Notes under the pieces: generated by a model
The model's input: only the letters and a program-made list of their open reading frames with translations
What the model was told of the DNA's origin: nothing
The model's database searches: none
In this document: positions 28,616-37,324 of the stretch, in pieces
Layout of the letters: every line of letters starts with the position of its first letter
How positions within the stretch are numbered: position 1 is the first letter of the stretch
Made by a program: the position numbers and the translations under genes
Source: Hydrogenophaga sp. BPS33
Lineage (GTDB): Bacteria > Pseudomonadota > Gammaproteobacteria > Burkholderiales > Burkholderiaceae_C
Assembly: GCF_009859475.1 (NCBI RefSeq)
Contig: NZ_CP044549.1
Span: 2,046,001 to 2,110,000 of the forward strand
Direction: 5' to 3'
Length of the DNA: 64,000 nucleotides

Positions 28616-31600
28616 TCAATACGGCCCGACGGCGATCACCGGGGGCTGCAGGCTGCCTCTGTGAGGGTCTTGCAGCGGCGTGTGCGAGAAAGCGCCGGAA
28701 TCGGGAGACGGACAGAACGCCTGCATGGCGCGCACCATGCGCTCGACCTCCATCTGCATCTCCGTCTGGGGGCCAGAGGAGGCGGCGGACACCAGCGGCG
28801 CGGCCTGGAGCTGTTGGGCGGCTTCGCGCTCGCGTTGCGCCCTCATGCGTTGCGCCTGGACCGAACTCATGCCTACTGTTTCCGCGATCTCGTGCCACAG
28901 CGCCGACCCTGGCCTGAAGGGCTCCGTGATGGGGTATCCGGCCATGGCCTTTTCCAGGGCGGTGGCTGTGGCCGGCAGTGGCTCGGTCAGTGGCAATGCC
29001 GCGGCCCGGGCCTCTGGCACGCTGGCGGCTGCTGTCATGCGGGCGACAGGGGCTGGCGGCGCTGGTGCCGCGCTCACCTGCAGCGTCACGTACTGCCCCA
29101 CCGCATAGCCAAAGGCATCCGCACCCCACAGCACGAATTGCAGGGAGCCTACGTCGGCCGCTGCGGGCGTCGCGCTCAGTGTGCGGGTGGTCGCGTCGAA
29201 CTTTAACCAGGCCGGCACGGCGCTGCCGTTGGGCATCTTCACGGCGTAATTGACCATGTCCCAAGGGTTGGGGTCCACCACCGTGTTGACGGGTACCGTG
29301 TAGCTGAAGCTACGGTCCGCCGTCGCTTTCAGGAGCGGTATGCCGATCTTGACGTCGGGGCGCTGGTTGGTCTCGATGCGGTTCACCCGGCTCTCGATCG
29401 TCGCCAGATCCCAGGCCGCGCCCGAGGCGAATTCGATGCGGTCGAGCTTGCGGTCCATCGGCTGTCCGCCGGATGAAACCGATCCGTCCTGAAAGTGGTT
29501 CTTGATCCACACCGTGCCCGGCTCGCCGCGCACGACCACCTGCAGGTGCTTGTCAACCCGGGCCAGTGCCACATCGGTTTCCAGGATGCCCTTGTCCAGG
29601 CGAAGTGTGTCCACCGAAGTGGTCACGTCCTGGACGTCCAGCCAATCGGCGCCATCGCCTCGCGCGTAGAGGAAGACGTCATCGCCTTCGCCGCCGGTGA
29701 GCGTGTCGTTGCCCCAGCTGCCCACCAGCAGGTCGTTGCCAGCGCCGCCGTTGAGGTTGTCGTTGCCACCCAGGCCGTACAGGTCCGAGTGCCGGCTGTC
29801 CCCGGCGTGGGTGTCGTCGCCTTCGGTGCCGTACCAGGACCGCTCGCGCACCGGCAGGGGCGTGCCATCGCCCAGCAGGAGCGAGGGCGTGGATAGACCG
29901 TCGGCGAATCGAATACGCAAGGTGTCCGCGCTGTGGGTGGTGGTGATGTGCCAGGTGTTGATGCCCTTGCCGGTGTCCCCCTCGTGTGTCCAGCTGATCT
30001 GGACCTGCGCGGCGTCCGTCACATCGGCCAGCCGAATGGTGCCGCTCACGGTGTCGATCACGTCGTTGCCATGGCCCTGGTGGTAGACGTACGTGTCTCC
30101 ACGGTCCAGGACGATCCGGTCGTTGCCGGTGCCCGAGGTGATGAGGTCCGATCCCCTCGTGCCCAGAACCACGTCGTCGCCCTGGGTGTCGGGCGTGATG
30201 TGCTCAGGTGCAATCAGCGTGTGGAGCTGAACTTGCGTGCCGTCGGCGAAGCGCACGCGGGCGGTGGACAGCGCACCCTTTTGCTGGAGGGACACTGCGT
30301 CGATCAAGGTGATGCGATCACCTTGGTCGCCATAGTGCAGCACGAGGTTGTACGTGCTGTCGGGCGAGTCGGTCGCGCGCGTCCATTGCGCCCACACGCT
30401 TTCGGGCGCCACGCCGTCGGCGAATGCAAACACGGTGCGGTCCAGCGAATCGGCCTGGGATGGGGAAGACCAGGTGTCCTGGCCGTCGCCCAGGGCCAGG
30501 CGGATGGTGGTGTCGGGCGTGCCTTCGTGCGTGTTCGCGTGTTGCACCAGATGGTCGTTGCCACGACCGCCTTCCAGGGTGTCGCCCTGCGCACCGTACA
30601 GCGTGTCGTGACCGTCACCGCCCTGGAGCCAGTACGCGTCCTCGTCGAACCACGGGCCGCCCGCTTGTTGGAACGGCATGGGGTCTGCCAGCCGCCAGCG
30701 GCGGCTGTCCAGCGTGTCGTGACCGCCCTGGCCGTCGAGCACGCGGTGGCTGCCGTCGGCAGACCGCACCGAGAAATCGTTCTGGCGCGCCCAGAATGGG
30801 TACTGGCGCAGCACATCGCCGCCATCGAAGCGCAGGCTTGCACCCTCCAGTACATCGAGTACCTTGTCCGAGAACACCCACTGGTAGGCCCCGCTTGCGG
30901 GCATGACCACCGTGCTGCCGTCCTTGACGGATTCGATGCGGATCATCTCCTGGGATAGGGTGCCGATGAAGCGCGCGAACACCACGTCCGTGCTGGCCAG
31001 TGCGCCGGAGAAGTCCAGCGTGGTAGTGCCTTGGCCCGGGTCCAGCACATCGTGCCCCCAGCCATGGGCGAAGCGGTAGGTGGCCGTGCCGATGAGCTCG
31101 TCGTTGCCCGCGCGGCCTTCGAACACGTTCTCCGTGCTGCGCGCGCGGAACACGTCGTCCCCGGCCCCGCCGTGCAACGTCATGGCGAACTCGGGGCCGT
31201 AGATCTCATCGTTCTGTTCGCTGTTGCCCTGCGCCTGCAACAGGTCCAGCAAGCTGCGCTCTTGTCCATCGTCGAACGCGAACAGCGTGTTGGCCCAACG
31301 CCCGCGCGAGCCCGGCCAGTCCCGGAACTCGATCTGATCGACCTGGTCGCCGTACGTCACAAAGGCCGAGCGGTTGTTCGCGTCGCCAAACGTGTCGCCA
31401 AACGTCAGGCCCAGCGCGCCGTGGGAGGACACCCCTTGCAGCCGGATGCGCACCACGGCGCTGTCTTCCAGTTCCGCGTCGCGCCAGCCGGCGGTCACAA
31501 CGTCTTTGCCATCGCCCAGCGAAAACACCAGTTCGTCCCGGGCGCCGGCGAGCTCGAACCAGTCCGAGCCCCGGCCACCTTCCAGCGTGTTCATGCCGGC

Positions 31601-34600
31601 TCCACCGGTGAGGTCGTCGTCGCCATCGCCGCCAGCGATCGTGTCGTCGTCGGCATATCCTTGCAGCCAGTCATGGTCTGGCGTGCCTTGCAGCAGCTGG
31701 GCCTTGACCTGCGCCAGGCTCCAGGCCGTGCCGTCGTCGAAGCGGATGGCGTCGAGCGCGTAGGGGTGCGCCAGGGCGCTATCCTGCTCAAAAAAGCGCT
31801 TCACGGTGACCGTGTCGGCGCCGCCGTCGAGCCGGACCCACAGCTCATCGCCACGGCGGTAGAGCTTCACGTCGCTGGGCGCGATGCCGGGCTTGAACTG
31901 CAGCACGTCCTGCTTGCCCTCGGCGGTGTCGACATGCCCCCAGTCGTCGGCCGCGTTGTCGATCGTGTCCTGCCCGTCGCCGCGCCCGAACAGGTAGGTC
32001 TGGCTGCCCTGGCCGCCTCGCAGGAAGTCGTTGCCCTTGCCACCATCGAGGCTGTCCGCCATCCCGGGATGTGCCGACTCGGGGATCTGCCCCGCATACA
32101 GCCGGTCGTCACCTTCGCCACCCAGGAGCACGTCCAGGTCACCGCCGTACAGCACGTCGTTGCCCGCGCCGCCGTCGAGCCGGTTGTGGCCGAGGCCGCC
32201 GTACAGGGTGTCGTTGCCCGCGCCGCCGCAGAGCTGGTCGTCTCCCTCGTTGCCCTCGATCTTGTCGTCCCCGCCCAGGCCATCGATCACATCGGGCGTC
32301 TCGTAGCCATAGATCCCGTCGTCGCCCTCGCTGCCCTGCAGCAGCATGTGCTGGATGTGTGCCGGGTCCCAGCCCGTGCCGTCGCTGAAGCGGATGGCAT
32401 CGAGCGCGTAGCCTTGTCGCGAAGTGGGGCCTTGGTGGAGGTAGTCCTGCACCGTGACCTGGTCCGTGCTGTTGTGCAGGCGCAGGACCAGGTCGTCCCC
32501 CCTCCTGCTGACCGCGACATCGCTCGGCGCGATGCCGTCCTTGAAGCGCAGGACATCCTGTTCTTGGAGGGCTGCGGGGTCCTTCCAGTTTCCGATCGTG
32601 TCCTGTCCGTCGCCGCGGCCGAACCAATAGGTCTGGCTGCCGTAGTCGCCCCACAGGTCGTCGTTGCCCGCACCGCCATCGAGCACGTCCGATGCGCCCG
32701 CATGCGCCTTCAAGGGATGGGTGCCGGCATACAGGCTGTCGTCGCCATCCCCGCCCCGAAGCACGTCGCTGCCGCTGCCGCCGCGCAAGACGTCACGGCC
32801 TGCGCCGCCGTCGAGCCAGTCGTCGCCGTCGCCGCCCGAAAAACGGTTGTTGTTGGCGAGGCCCAGATAGATGCCGGCGTCCGCGCCACCCTCTGCTTCC
32901 CCTGTCGTGATCACGCCGAGTTGCCTCAGGTGCGCATGGAGCGGGGAGTCGACGGGCCAGGCGCCGGACCAACTGCTCAACATCTCGATGGCATTGAAGT
33001 CCACGGCGCGCAGGGTGTCGCCGGCAAAGCGCATCAGCTCCACAAGGTCTTCCACACCGGACCCAGGCGATGCGGCGTAGTGCTGCTGCAGCAACTGCGC
33101 CATGGCGCTGGTGTCGAAGGACACGCCGCTGTCGTCGATGCGCAGTTCGACGGCCTCCAGATACGGCTTCAATCGTGTCTGCGCGACCAGGGCCGAGTAC
33201 ACGCTGTCCTTGAGCGCGGCGTAGGCCTCCTGCAGCAGCGCGGTCTGTGCGGCGGGTGGGGCGATGGTGTATTGGGTTTCGCCGTTGGCGGTCTTCGCAG
33301 ACTGTCCTGCGGGCATGGCCTGGCCCTGCGCGCCGAAGAAGCGGCTGCCGTTGAAGGCTTCGAGCACGGCCACGATCCTGCGGTACTCGGCCTTGCTCAT
33401 GCCTGCTGGCGGGGTCAGGGTGACGCTGCCGCCCAGGTAGTCCTCCAGCTCGCGCCAGTAGCTGGAGGTCTGAGCCCATTCGGTGATCAGGCCACCGAGC
33501 GCGGCGAGCTGGGCGTCTCGCGTGGGGGCTGCGGCATAGGCGGCGAGTGCCGCTTCGAGTTCATCGGCCGCTGCGCCGCTCTGGCTCATGGCCGCGCGCA
33601 GGTTGCGCACCATGCCCGAGCCGTTCATCTGCGGCAATGCCATAGCGGCTTCGGTGAGCGTGACGGGTTGGCCGGTGTCGTCGACTTGCTCGGTTGGGAT
33701 ATGGGAGAAGAAGGGGTTGGCGTCCAGGTCGATCGCACCGACGGTGCGGCTGGTGCCGGCTTGCGTGTAGGTGGTGCTGAGGGCAACGCGGTTGTTGTTG
33801 AGCGTCTGCCCGGCTTGCGGACCTGTGGTGCTGCCGTTTACGCCGATTCCGGTGATGTTCAACGCGTCGAGCCAATGGAGTTCGTTGCTCTGGCTGAAGC
33901 CGTCCTGGTTGAGGTCGCGCCAGACTTGCAATTGGCTCCACGCGGCATCGGCGCTGGTGATCTGGCCGTCGGCGTTGGTGTCCAGGTCGGCGAGCGCGTC
34001 AAAGCCGTTGCGGGCGCGTTGACCGTCGCGCTTGAGGGTGCTGTCGCCAAAGAGTTCGTGACCGGAATCGATGAGGCCGTTGCCGTTGAGATCGCGCACG
34101 AGAAAACCGTCGTCTGCGGCCGCCCAGCCGGTGCCCGTCTTGATGCCGTCGGCGTCGTGGTCGAACAGGAGGTTGCTGCTGGCGGCAGTGAGTTCGAGGC
34201 CATCGCCGTCGAGGTCCAGGACCAAGGGGTCTCGGGGGAGGGTGAAGTTGCGGGCGGAGTTGAAAAATGAGTTCGAAACAGCGTCTATACCTGGGGGTTT
34301 CGGCAGATCGATTCTGTATTCGGGAGGAAGCATCTCGCGCATTTCCTCCATTCTTTTGTCCCATTGTTCGGCAAGGTCCCGCTGCAATTCTGGAGGAACG
34401 GGAGTGCCGTCTGAAATTTTCCTCCATTGGCCGGATTGATCTTTCAGATCCCGAAATGCCGTCCGATCTTCGTTTAGAACAATTTGTGGAACTAGATCAC
34501 TTCCTTCGCCAACGCTGGAGGTGTGCGTCATAAGTATCGCAAGATTTATTTTGGTTGGAATCAAAAATGGTAGATCACCAAATTTCGCTATTGTGTTGGC

Positions 34601-34639
34601 AATTACTCGTATGGAAGTCCAGAATATGCGATTGCTCAT
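28616..34639 (-). CDS. giant RTX (FrpC-like) calcium-binding protein
   Basis: A 2,007-aa protein. After about 130 unique residues comes DPLVLDLDGDGLEL and a calcium-loop region (DADGIKTGTGW, DLNGNGLIDSG, LDTNADGQI) seen at the head of FrpC-type RTX proteins. Clusters of GGxGxDxLx nonapeptides lie near residues 595-640, 785-840, 1000-1025, 1150-1185 and 1618-1660, separated by HCBP-like segments (FGRGDGQDTI). A cadherin/Ig-like putative fold (PAWLKFDATTRTLSATPA) and a charged tail end the chain. Such proteins are normally exported by type I secretion; no transporter gene is in the window. ATG 34639 overlaps the upstream small-protein stop by four bases. No toxin catalytic domain is recognised, so the activity is unknown. 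Confidence 0.9.
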   Translation of the reverse strand: MSNRIFWTSIRVIANTIAKFGDLPFLIPTKINLAILMTHTSSVGEGSDLVPQIVLNEDRTAFRDLKDQSGQWRKISDGTPVPPELQRDLAEQWDKRMEEMREMLPPEYRIDLPKPPGIDAVSNSFFNSARNFTLPRDPLVLDLDGDGLELTAASSNLLFDHDADGIKTGTGWAAADDGFLVRDLNGNGLIDSGHELFGDSTLKRDGQRARNGFDALADLDTNADGQITSADAAWSQLQVWRDLNQDGFSQSNELHWLDALNITGIGVNGSTTGPQAGQTLNNNRVALSTTYTQAGTSRTVGAIDLDANPFFSHIPTEQVDDTGQPVTLTEAAMALPQMNGSGMVRNLRAAMSQSGAAADELEAALAAYAAAPTRDAQLAALGGLITEWAQTSSYWRELEDYLGGSVTLTPPAGMSKAEYRRIVAVLEAFNGSRFFGAQGQAMPAGQSAKTANGETQYTIAPPAAQTALLQEAYAALKDSVYSALVAQTRLKPYLEAVELRIDDSGVSFDTSAMAQLLQQHYAASPGSGVEDLVELMRFAGDTLRAVDFNAIEMLSSWSGAWPVDSPLHAHLRQLGVITTGEAEGGADAGIYLGLANNNRFSGGDGDDWLDGGAGRDVLRGGSGSDVLRGGDGDDSLYAGTHPLKAHAGASDVLDGGAGNDDLWGDYGSQTYWFGRGDGQDTIGNWKDPAALQEQDVLRFKDGIAPSDVAVSRRGDDLVLRLHNSTDQVTVQDYLHQGPTSRQGYALDAIRFSDGTGWDPAHIQHMLLQGSEGDDGIYGYETPDVIDGLGGDDKIEGNEGDDQLCGGAGNDTLYGGLGHNRLDGGAGNDVLYGGDLDVLLGGEGDDRLYAGQIPESAHPGMADSLDGGKGNDFLRGGQGSQTYLFGRGDGQDTIDNAADDWGHVDTAEGKQDVLQFKPGIAPSDVKLYRRGDELWVRLDGGADTVTVKRFFEQDSALAHPYALDAIRFDDGTAWSLAQVKAQLLQGTPDHDWLQGYADDDTIAGGDGDDDLTGGAGMNTLEGGRGSDWFELAGARDELVFSLGDGKDVVTAGWRDAELEDSAVVRIRLQGVSSHGALGLTFGDTFGDANNRSAFVTYGDQVDQIEFRDWPGSRGRWANTLFAFDDGQERSLLDLLQAQGNSEQNDEIYGPEFAMTLHGGAGDDVFRARSTENVFEGRAGNDELIGTATYRFAHGWGHDVLDPGQGTTTLDFSGALASTDVVFARFIGTLSQEMIRIESVKDGSTVVMPASGAYQWVFSDKVLDVLEGASLRFDGGDVLRQYPFWARQNDFSVRSADGSHRVLDGQGGHDTLDSRRWRLADPMPFQQAGGPWFDEDAYWLQGGDGHDTLYGAQGDTLEGGRGNDHLVQHANTHEGTPDTTIRLALGDGQDTWSSPSQADSLDRTVFAFADGVAPESVWAQWTRATDSPDSTYNLVLHYGDQGDRITLIDAVSLQQKGALSTARVRFADGTQVQLHTLIAPEHITPDTQGDDVVLGTRGSDLITSGTGNDRIVLDRGDTYVYHQGHGNDVIDTVSGTIRLADVTDAAQVQISWTHEGDTGKGINTWHITTTHSADTLRIRFADGLSTPSLLLGDGTPLPVRERSWYGTEGDDTHAGDSRHSDLYGLGGNDNLNGGAGNDLLVGSWGNDTLTGGEGDDVFLYARGDGADWLDVQDVTTSVDTLRLDKGILETDVALARVDKHLQVVVRGEPGTVWIKNHFQDGSVSSGGQPMDRKLDRIEFASGAAWDLATIESRVNRIETNQRPDVKIGIPLLKATADRSFSYTVPVNTVVDPNPWDMVNYAVKMPNGSAVPAWLKFDATTRTLSATPAAADVGSLQFVLWGADAFGYAVGQYVTLQVSAAPAPPAPVARMTAAASVPEARAAALPLTEPLPATATALEKAMAGYPITEPFRPGSALWHEIAETVGMSSVQAQRMRAQREREAAQQLQAAPLVSAASSGPQTEMQMEVERMVRAMQAFCPSPDSGAFSHTPLQDPHRGSLQPPVIAVGPY

Positions 34640-34989
34640 TTATATACATCCCGAATAAAAAGAATGATCAAACACAAGAAAATACCGATAACCAATGCTT
34701 TTGCAAAAAAATCTTCGAATTCGGTAATTGAAATTTTCCGAAATTTAGGAAAAAGAAAATATAAAATGACGTACAAAAAGGCTATGCTAATAGTTATCGC
34801 GGCGTAGTGTTTGGGTTCCATGGTGTATTGCAACCTCCGGTTCTTTGAAATGACGTCGGCATCAGTATCAGAAGAGTTAAAGCGCCTCCATTGGCCTTGA
34901 CAATACAAGTTTGATCCCATATTCATGCCTCCTTTATAAGAGAACGCATTAAAGGCAACTCCAGTTCGAATTTTCTTTCGGCGTCTCAC
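34636..34989 (-). CDS. small membrane protein B, cotranslated with the RTX gene
   Basis: A 117-aa protein from GTG 34989, overlapping the previous gene's stop by four bases (GTGA); ATG 34821 (MEPKHYAAI) would give 61 aa and exactly matches the length of its paralog at 36120-36305. The conserved part has two membrane helices around FPKFRKISITEFEDFF. The 56-residue N-terminal extension includes QGQWRRF, faintly like SGQWRKI in the RTX head, and may be leftover sequence. It is encoded directly before, and overlapping, the RTX gene. It may be an immunity or secretion accessory protein; this is inference only. Confidence 0.65.
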   Translation of the reverse strand: MRRRKKIRTGVAFNAFSYKGGMNMGSNLYCQGQWRRFNSSDTDADVISKNRRLQYTMEPKHYAAITISIAFLYVILYFLFPKFRKISITEFEDFFAKALVIGIFLCLIILFIRDVYK

Positions 34990-35174
34990 ACATACATCCT
35001 CCGTATTGCAATATAACCAGCAAACACAATGAAGAACAAAGTGTATAAAGTCAGGGTATTGGCGGGGACTCTAAATTTCGTTGGTGCAAGTACAAGAATT
35101 AGAGCAATCGCAACAAAAGTTACCAGCAATACCGGCTCATAAAATAGAACCACCGTAGGTTTTTCAAACGACAC
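34986..35174 (-). CDS. small membrane protein A
   Basis: A 62-aa protein with two membrane helices (about residues 10-30 and 40-57) and a basic end, IAIRRMYV. It starts with GTG 35174 behind an AGGGAG ribosome site. It is a clear paralog of the 62-aa protein at 35830-36018: both start MSF[ED]KPT and end IRR[MI]Y. It overlaps the next gene by four bases, making an A-B-RTX translation unit. The function is unknown; a hydrophobic pair before a toxin-like gene suggests immunity or an export helper. Confidence 0.65.
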   Translation of the reverse strand: MSFEKPTVVLFYEPVLLVTFVAIALILVLAPTKFRVPANTLTLYTLFFIVFAGYIAIRRMYV

Positions 35175-35527
35175 TACCCACTCCCTTCAAAATAACGACT
35201 CGAGAACCCGCCGCACCTGCAGCCGATAAAAAATGCAGCAAACACAATCATCTCGACGAGGCCGGTAGGCCGGCTTTTCTTCATGGCGCGGTGAAGGCCT
35301 GGCAGCCATGAAAACCATCAAGGACAACCGCCACAATAACCGCGAAGCGCATCGCTCGATACTTCCAAGGAGTATAAAAATCTACTAAATTTTGATGGAA
35401 ATCCGGCTTTTTGTGGGTTTAGTACAACAAAAGCATCCGACATTCAGGTGCAGACCGTATCTGTCCGAGTTTTCTCTGCGTTTCGAACGCGTGAACGTGA
35501 AGCGCTTCAAAGCCGACGGTGTGGCCT
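35175..35527. other. gene-free stretch between small-protein pair and RTX fragment
   Basis: About 350 bases, AT-richer than the surrounding genome, with no convincing reading frame. A short GCCGG-CCGGC hairpin followed by TTTT at 35261-35278 could be a weak plus-strand terminator. The right part continues past the broken RTX copy and may be its decayed continuation, but no protein similarity is readable. Confidence 0.4.
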
Positions 35528-35837
35528 TCAAATATCAGCCGATGTGCCGGGCCGTCCGAGATTGGCCAGGGCATCGAAACCTTGGGCGGCGCGCAGGCCG
35601 TTGCGCTTGAAAGTGTTTTCGCCTAAGAGTTCGCCCCCGGAGTCGATGAGGCTATTTGCCGTCGAGATCGCGAACCAGGAAGCCATTGTTGGTGCCCGCC
35701 CGGCCGGTGCCGGTTTTGATGCCGTCGGCGCCGTGGTCGAAGGGGAGCGCATGTCTCCAATTCAAAGGCACACCGGTCGCTGAACTTTGAAAATTGTCCA
35801 GAGCCCAAAGCAGAAATTCTCTTGTCAGCTTATTCAT
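35528..35837 (-). pseudogene. frameshifted, truncated copy of the RTX protein head
   Basis: ATG 35837 has a good AGGAG site and opens MNKLTREFLLW. After about 35 codons the sequence matches the RTX protein at 28616-34639: DHGADGIKTGTGRAGTNNGFLVRDLDG. One extra A near 35655 then shifts the frame (AAATAG instead of AAYRGC), and the match continues in the next frame as LIDSGGELLGENTFKRNG and GFDALANL before stopping at 35528. Everything downstream of the calcium-loop region is gone. The start overlaps small gene A' by eight bases. Confidence 0.8.
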
Positions 35838-36018
35838 AAATTCTCCTGATTCCAATATAAATTACAAGCAAGACAAAAAACAATACATAAATACTAAATG
35901 GGTGCAGCTCTACAGCTAGTTTCCTTTGAATCAATATGAGTGTTACAGTACCAAACAAAAAGATTGCCGGAAAAATTGGATCGTGAAAAAGGATAAAAGT
36001 GGGTTTGTCAAACGACAT
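35830..36018 (-). CDS. small membrane protein A' (second copy)
   Basis: A 62-aa two-helix membrane protein, paralog of the protein at 34986-35174 (MSFDKPT start, IGIRRIYE end). Start ATG 36018 follows AGGAG at normal spacing. It lies just upstream of, and slightly overlaps, the broken RTX copy, repeating the small-protein/RTX arrangement seen downstream. It appears intact. The role is unknown. Confidence 0.62.
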   Translation of the reverse strand: MSFDKPTFILFHDPIFPAIFLFGTVTLILIQRKLAVELHPFSIYVLFFVLLVIYIGIRRIYE

Positions 36019-36119
36019 CGAGTATTGATCTCCTGCTTGTCATGTGTGGTGTTGGTTTTTTGTGTGAAAAATACGGGGAGATTGAAAATGTGTACCCTCT
36101 CTTAAGAGCACACTCTTGA

Positions 36120-36305
36120 TCATTTGGATACATCCCAGATAAATAGTATGACTAGGCACGAAAGAATGATGACTCCTAGCATTTTGGTGATTAATTTTTC
36201 AAATTCTACGATTGAGATTTTTCGAAATTTAGGAATTAAAAGATAGAGGATGACGTATGTAAATACTGTTCCAAGCGATATTGCAATGTGGCAATTTGGC
36301 TCCAT
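36120..36305 (-). CDS. small membrane protein B' (second copy)
   Basis: A 61-aa two-helix membrane protein starting MEPNCHIAI and containing PKFRKISIVEFEKL, closely matching the C-terminal 61 residues encoded at 34636-34821. No Shine-Dalgarno sequence precedes ATG 36305, so it may be translated poorly or by coupling to an overlapping upstream frame. The order here is B'-A'-RTX fragment, whereas the downstream unit reads A-B-RTX, which implies rearrangement as well as duplication. Confidence 0.55.
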   Translation of the reverse strand: MEPNCHIAISLGTVFTYVILYLLIPKFRKISIVEFEKLITKMLGVIILSCLVILFIWDVSK

Positions 36306-36468
36306 CGGAGGTTATGGCTTTCGGGTTTCTAAATAAGAAGATGACGAAGCCGAGTACAACGGTTCCCCCATGCCCAATCTGGTTAGGCGGCATCCGCGCA
36401 ACCGTTAGAAGCCACAAAAATCCCTTGCCAATGAAGAAAAAGCACGCATCGACAAGGGATAGCAGCAA
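36229..36468 (-). CDS. possible small membrane protein overlapping B'
   Basis: A 79-aa frame from TTG 36468 with TAGGGA upstream. It has two hydrophobic stretches (ACFFFIGKGFLWLL and GTVVLGFVIFLF) and overlaps the start of B' by 77 bases in another frame. It could be a real gene coupled to B', or an N-terminal part separated by a frameshift. Codon evidence is weak. Confidence 0.3.
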   Translation of the reverse strand: MLLSLVDACFFFIGKGFLWLLTVARMPPNQIGHGGTVVLGFVIFLFRNPKAITSDGAKLPHCNIAWNSIYIRHPLSFNS

Positions 36469-36492
36469 GGTGTCCCTATTGATCTCGTCGTG

Positions 36493-36951
36493 TCATGGTT
36501 TTGAACCACCCATCTTGCTCAATTTTTCATCCAGAAACTCAATCTCCGCGCTGTGCTTCAAGAAATTCAGTGGCACTCCACCCGGCAATGCCGTAATGGC
36601 CTCTTTCAAATCCGATAGCAACTCCTCGGTCAAAGGCGCATGGCCCAACGTGAACAAACCTTTCACCAGAAATTTGAACCAGCAAGAGCGGCTGAGGGAA
36701 TCGATGCGCGACGACGTGGAGCACATGTCGAAGAAACACCACGTGCCTTTCCAATGGAAGGCATAGCCGGAGAAACCGGTCGTCTGCCGGCCCCAGATTT
36801 CAATCAGAAAGGCATGGCGACCGTGGTCGATGGTCCAGTCCTCGATATCGGGCAAACCCCCGATGGGCGGAAGATGGTGCGCGGTGCGCAGACTCTCGAG
36901 GTCGTACCTCTTCAGTTTTTCGCCCGTGATGTATTCGTTGGCGACTGACAT
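36493..36951 (-). CDS. small soluble protein upstream of the RTX island, function unknown
   Basis: A 152-aa protein from ATG 36951, which has AGGGAG upstream; the frame remains open to 37020. No family recognised. The middle contains DIEDWTIDHGRHAFLIEIW and YAFHWKGTWCFFDM, rich in aromatic residues and likely beta-sheet, while the C-terminal half is helical (LLSDLKEAITALPGG). There is no signal or membrane segment. It is the first gene on the minus strand of the RTX island. Single-domain cytosolic proteins at such positions are often immunity proteins, but nothing specific supports that here. Confidence 0.6.
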   Translation of the reverse strand: MSVANEYITGEKLKRYDLESLRTAHHLPPIGGLPDIEDWTIDHGRHAFLIEIWGRQTTGFSGYAFHWKGTWCFFDMCSTSSRIDSLSRSCWFKFLVKGLFTLGHAPLTEELLSDLKEAITALPGGVPLNFLKHSAEIEFLDEKLSKMGGSKP

Positions 36952-37324
36952 GCCATTGCTCCCTGAACATGCGTGAATGAACCAGCTGGCGCCACCGTCT
37001 GCGCGGTTTTTTGATGCCACGCGTTTCTAGTACAAAGGTTCCGCATCTGTCGATAGGCCATGTGAACTTTTTGGGGTTCGATGCTTCTGCGCGACAGGCT
37101 GTGTCCAGGTGTAAGTCGGAGCAAAAGAACGTATCTCTTCGGGCGCTCTGCCGATGGGCACAGGTATAAACCGCCACATAAATCACACAACAGTTGTCCA
37201 AAAGAGACGGCACTTGTGGTGAAAAAGGCTTCAAGCTGCATAGGCGACAACTTTCTGGGAGGAAAGCATGTACAGCACACGGGGCGTTCTGCCCAACCTT
37301 CGCAATGGCCAGTGAGGTAACCCC
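36952..37324. other. divergent intergenic region between RTX island and eCIS operon
   Basis: About 370 bases that must hold the promoters for the minus-strand island and the plus-strand injection-system operon. I see no clear sigma70 hexamer pair. The right end contains a short leader frame at 37268-37315. No repeats or terminators are obvious. Composition shifts from AT-richer on the left to GC-rich on the right. Confidence 0.5.
37268..37315 (+). CDS. possible 15-aa leader peptide before the eCIS operon
   Basis: ATG 37268, behind a strong GGGAGGAAAG ribosome site, encodes MYSTRGVLPNLRNGQ and stops ten bases before the first eCIS gene. The excellent Shine-Dalgarno sequence is the only support. 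It could be a translational leader that helps load ribosomes, or a chance frame. Confidence 0.3.
   Translation: MYSTRGVLPNLRNGQ

Noticed and set aside
28616..34639. Long plus-strand frames opposite the RTX gene, such as the one from 31031 to 34270
   Set aside because: The RTX repeats on the minus strand are unmistakable; the plus-strand frames are low-complexity Val/Ala/Gly mirrors of them.
28616..37020. A CRISPR array or other regular short repeats in the AT-rich island
   Set aside because: Only RTX-coding repeats and the duplicated small genes are present; no direct repeats with unique spacers were found.
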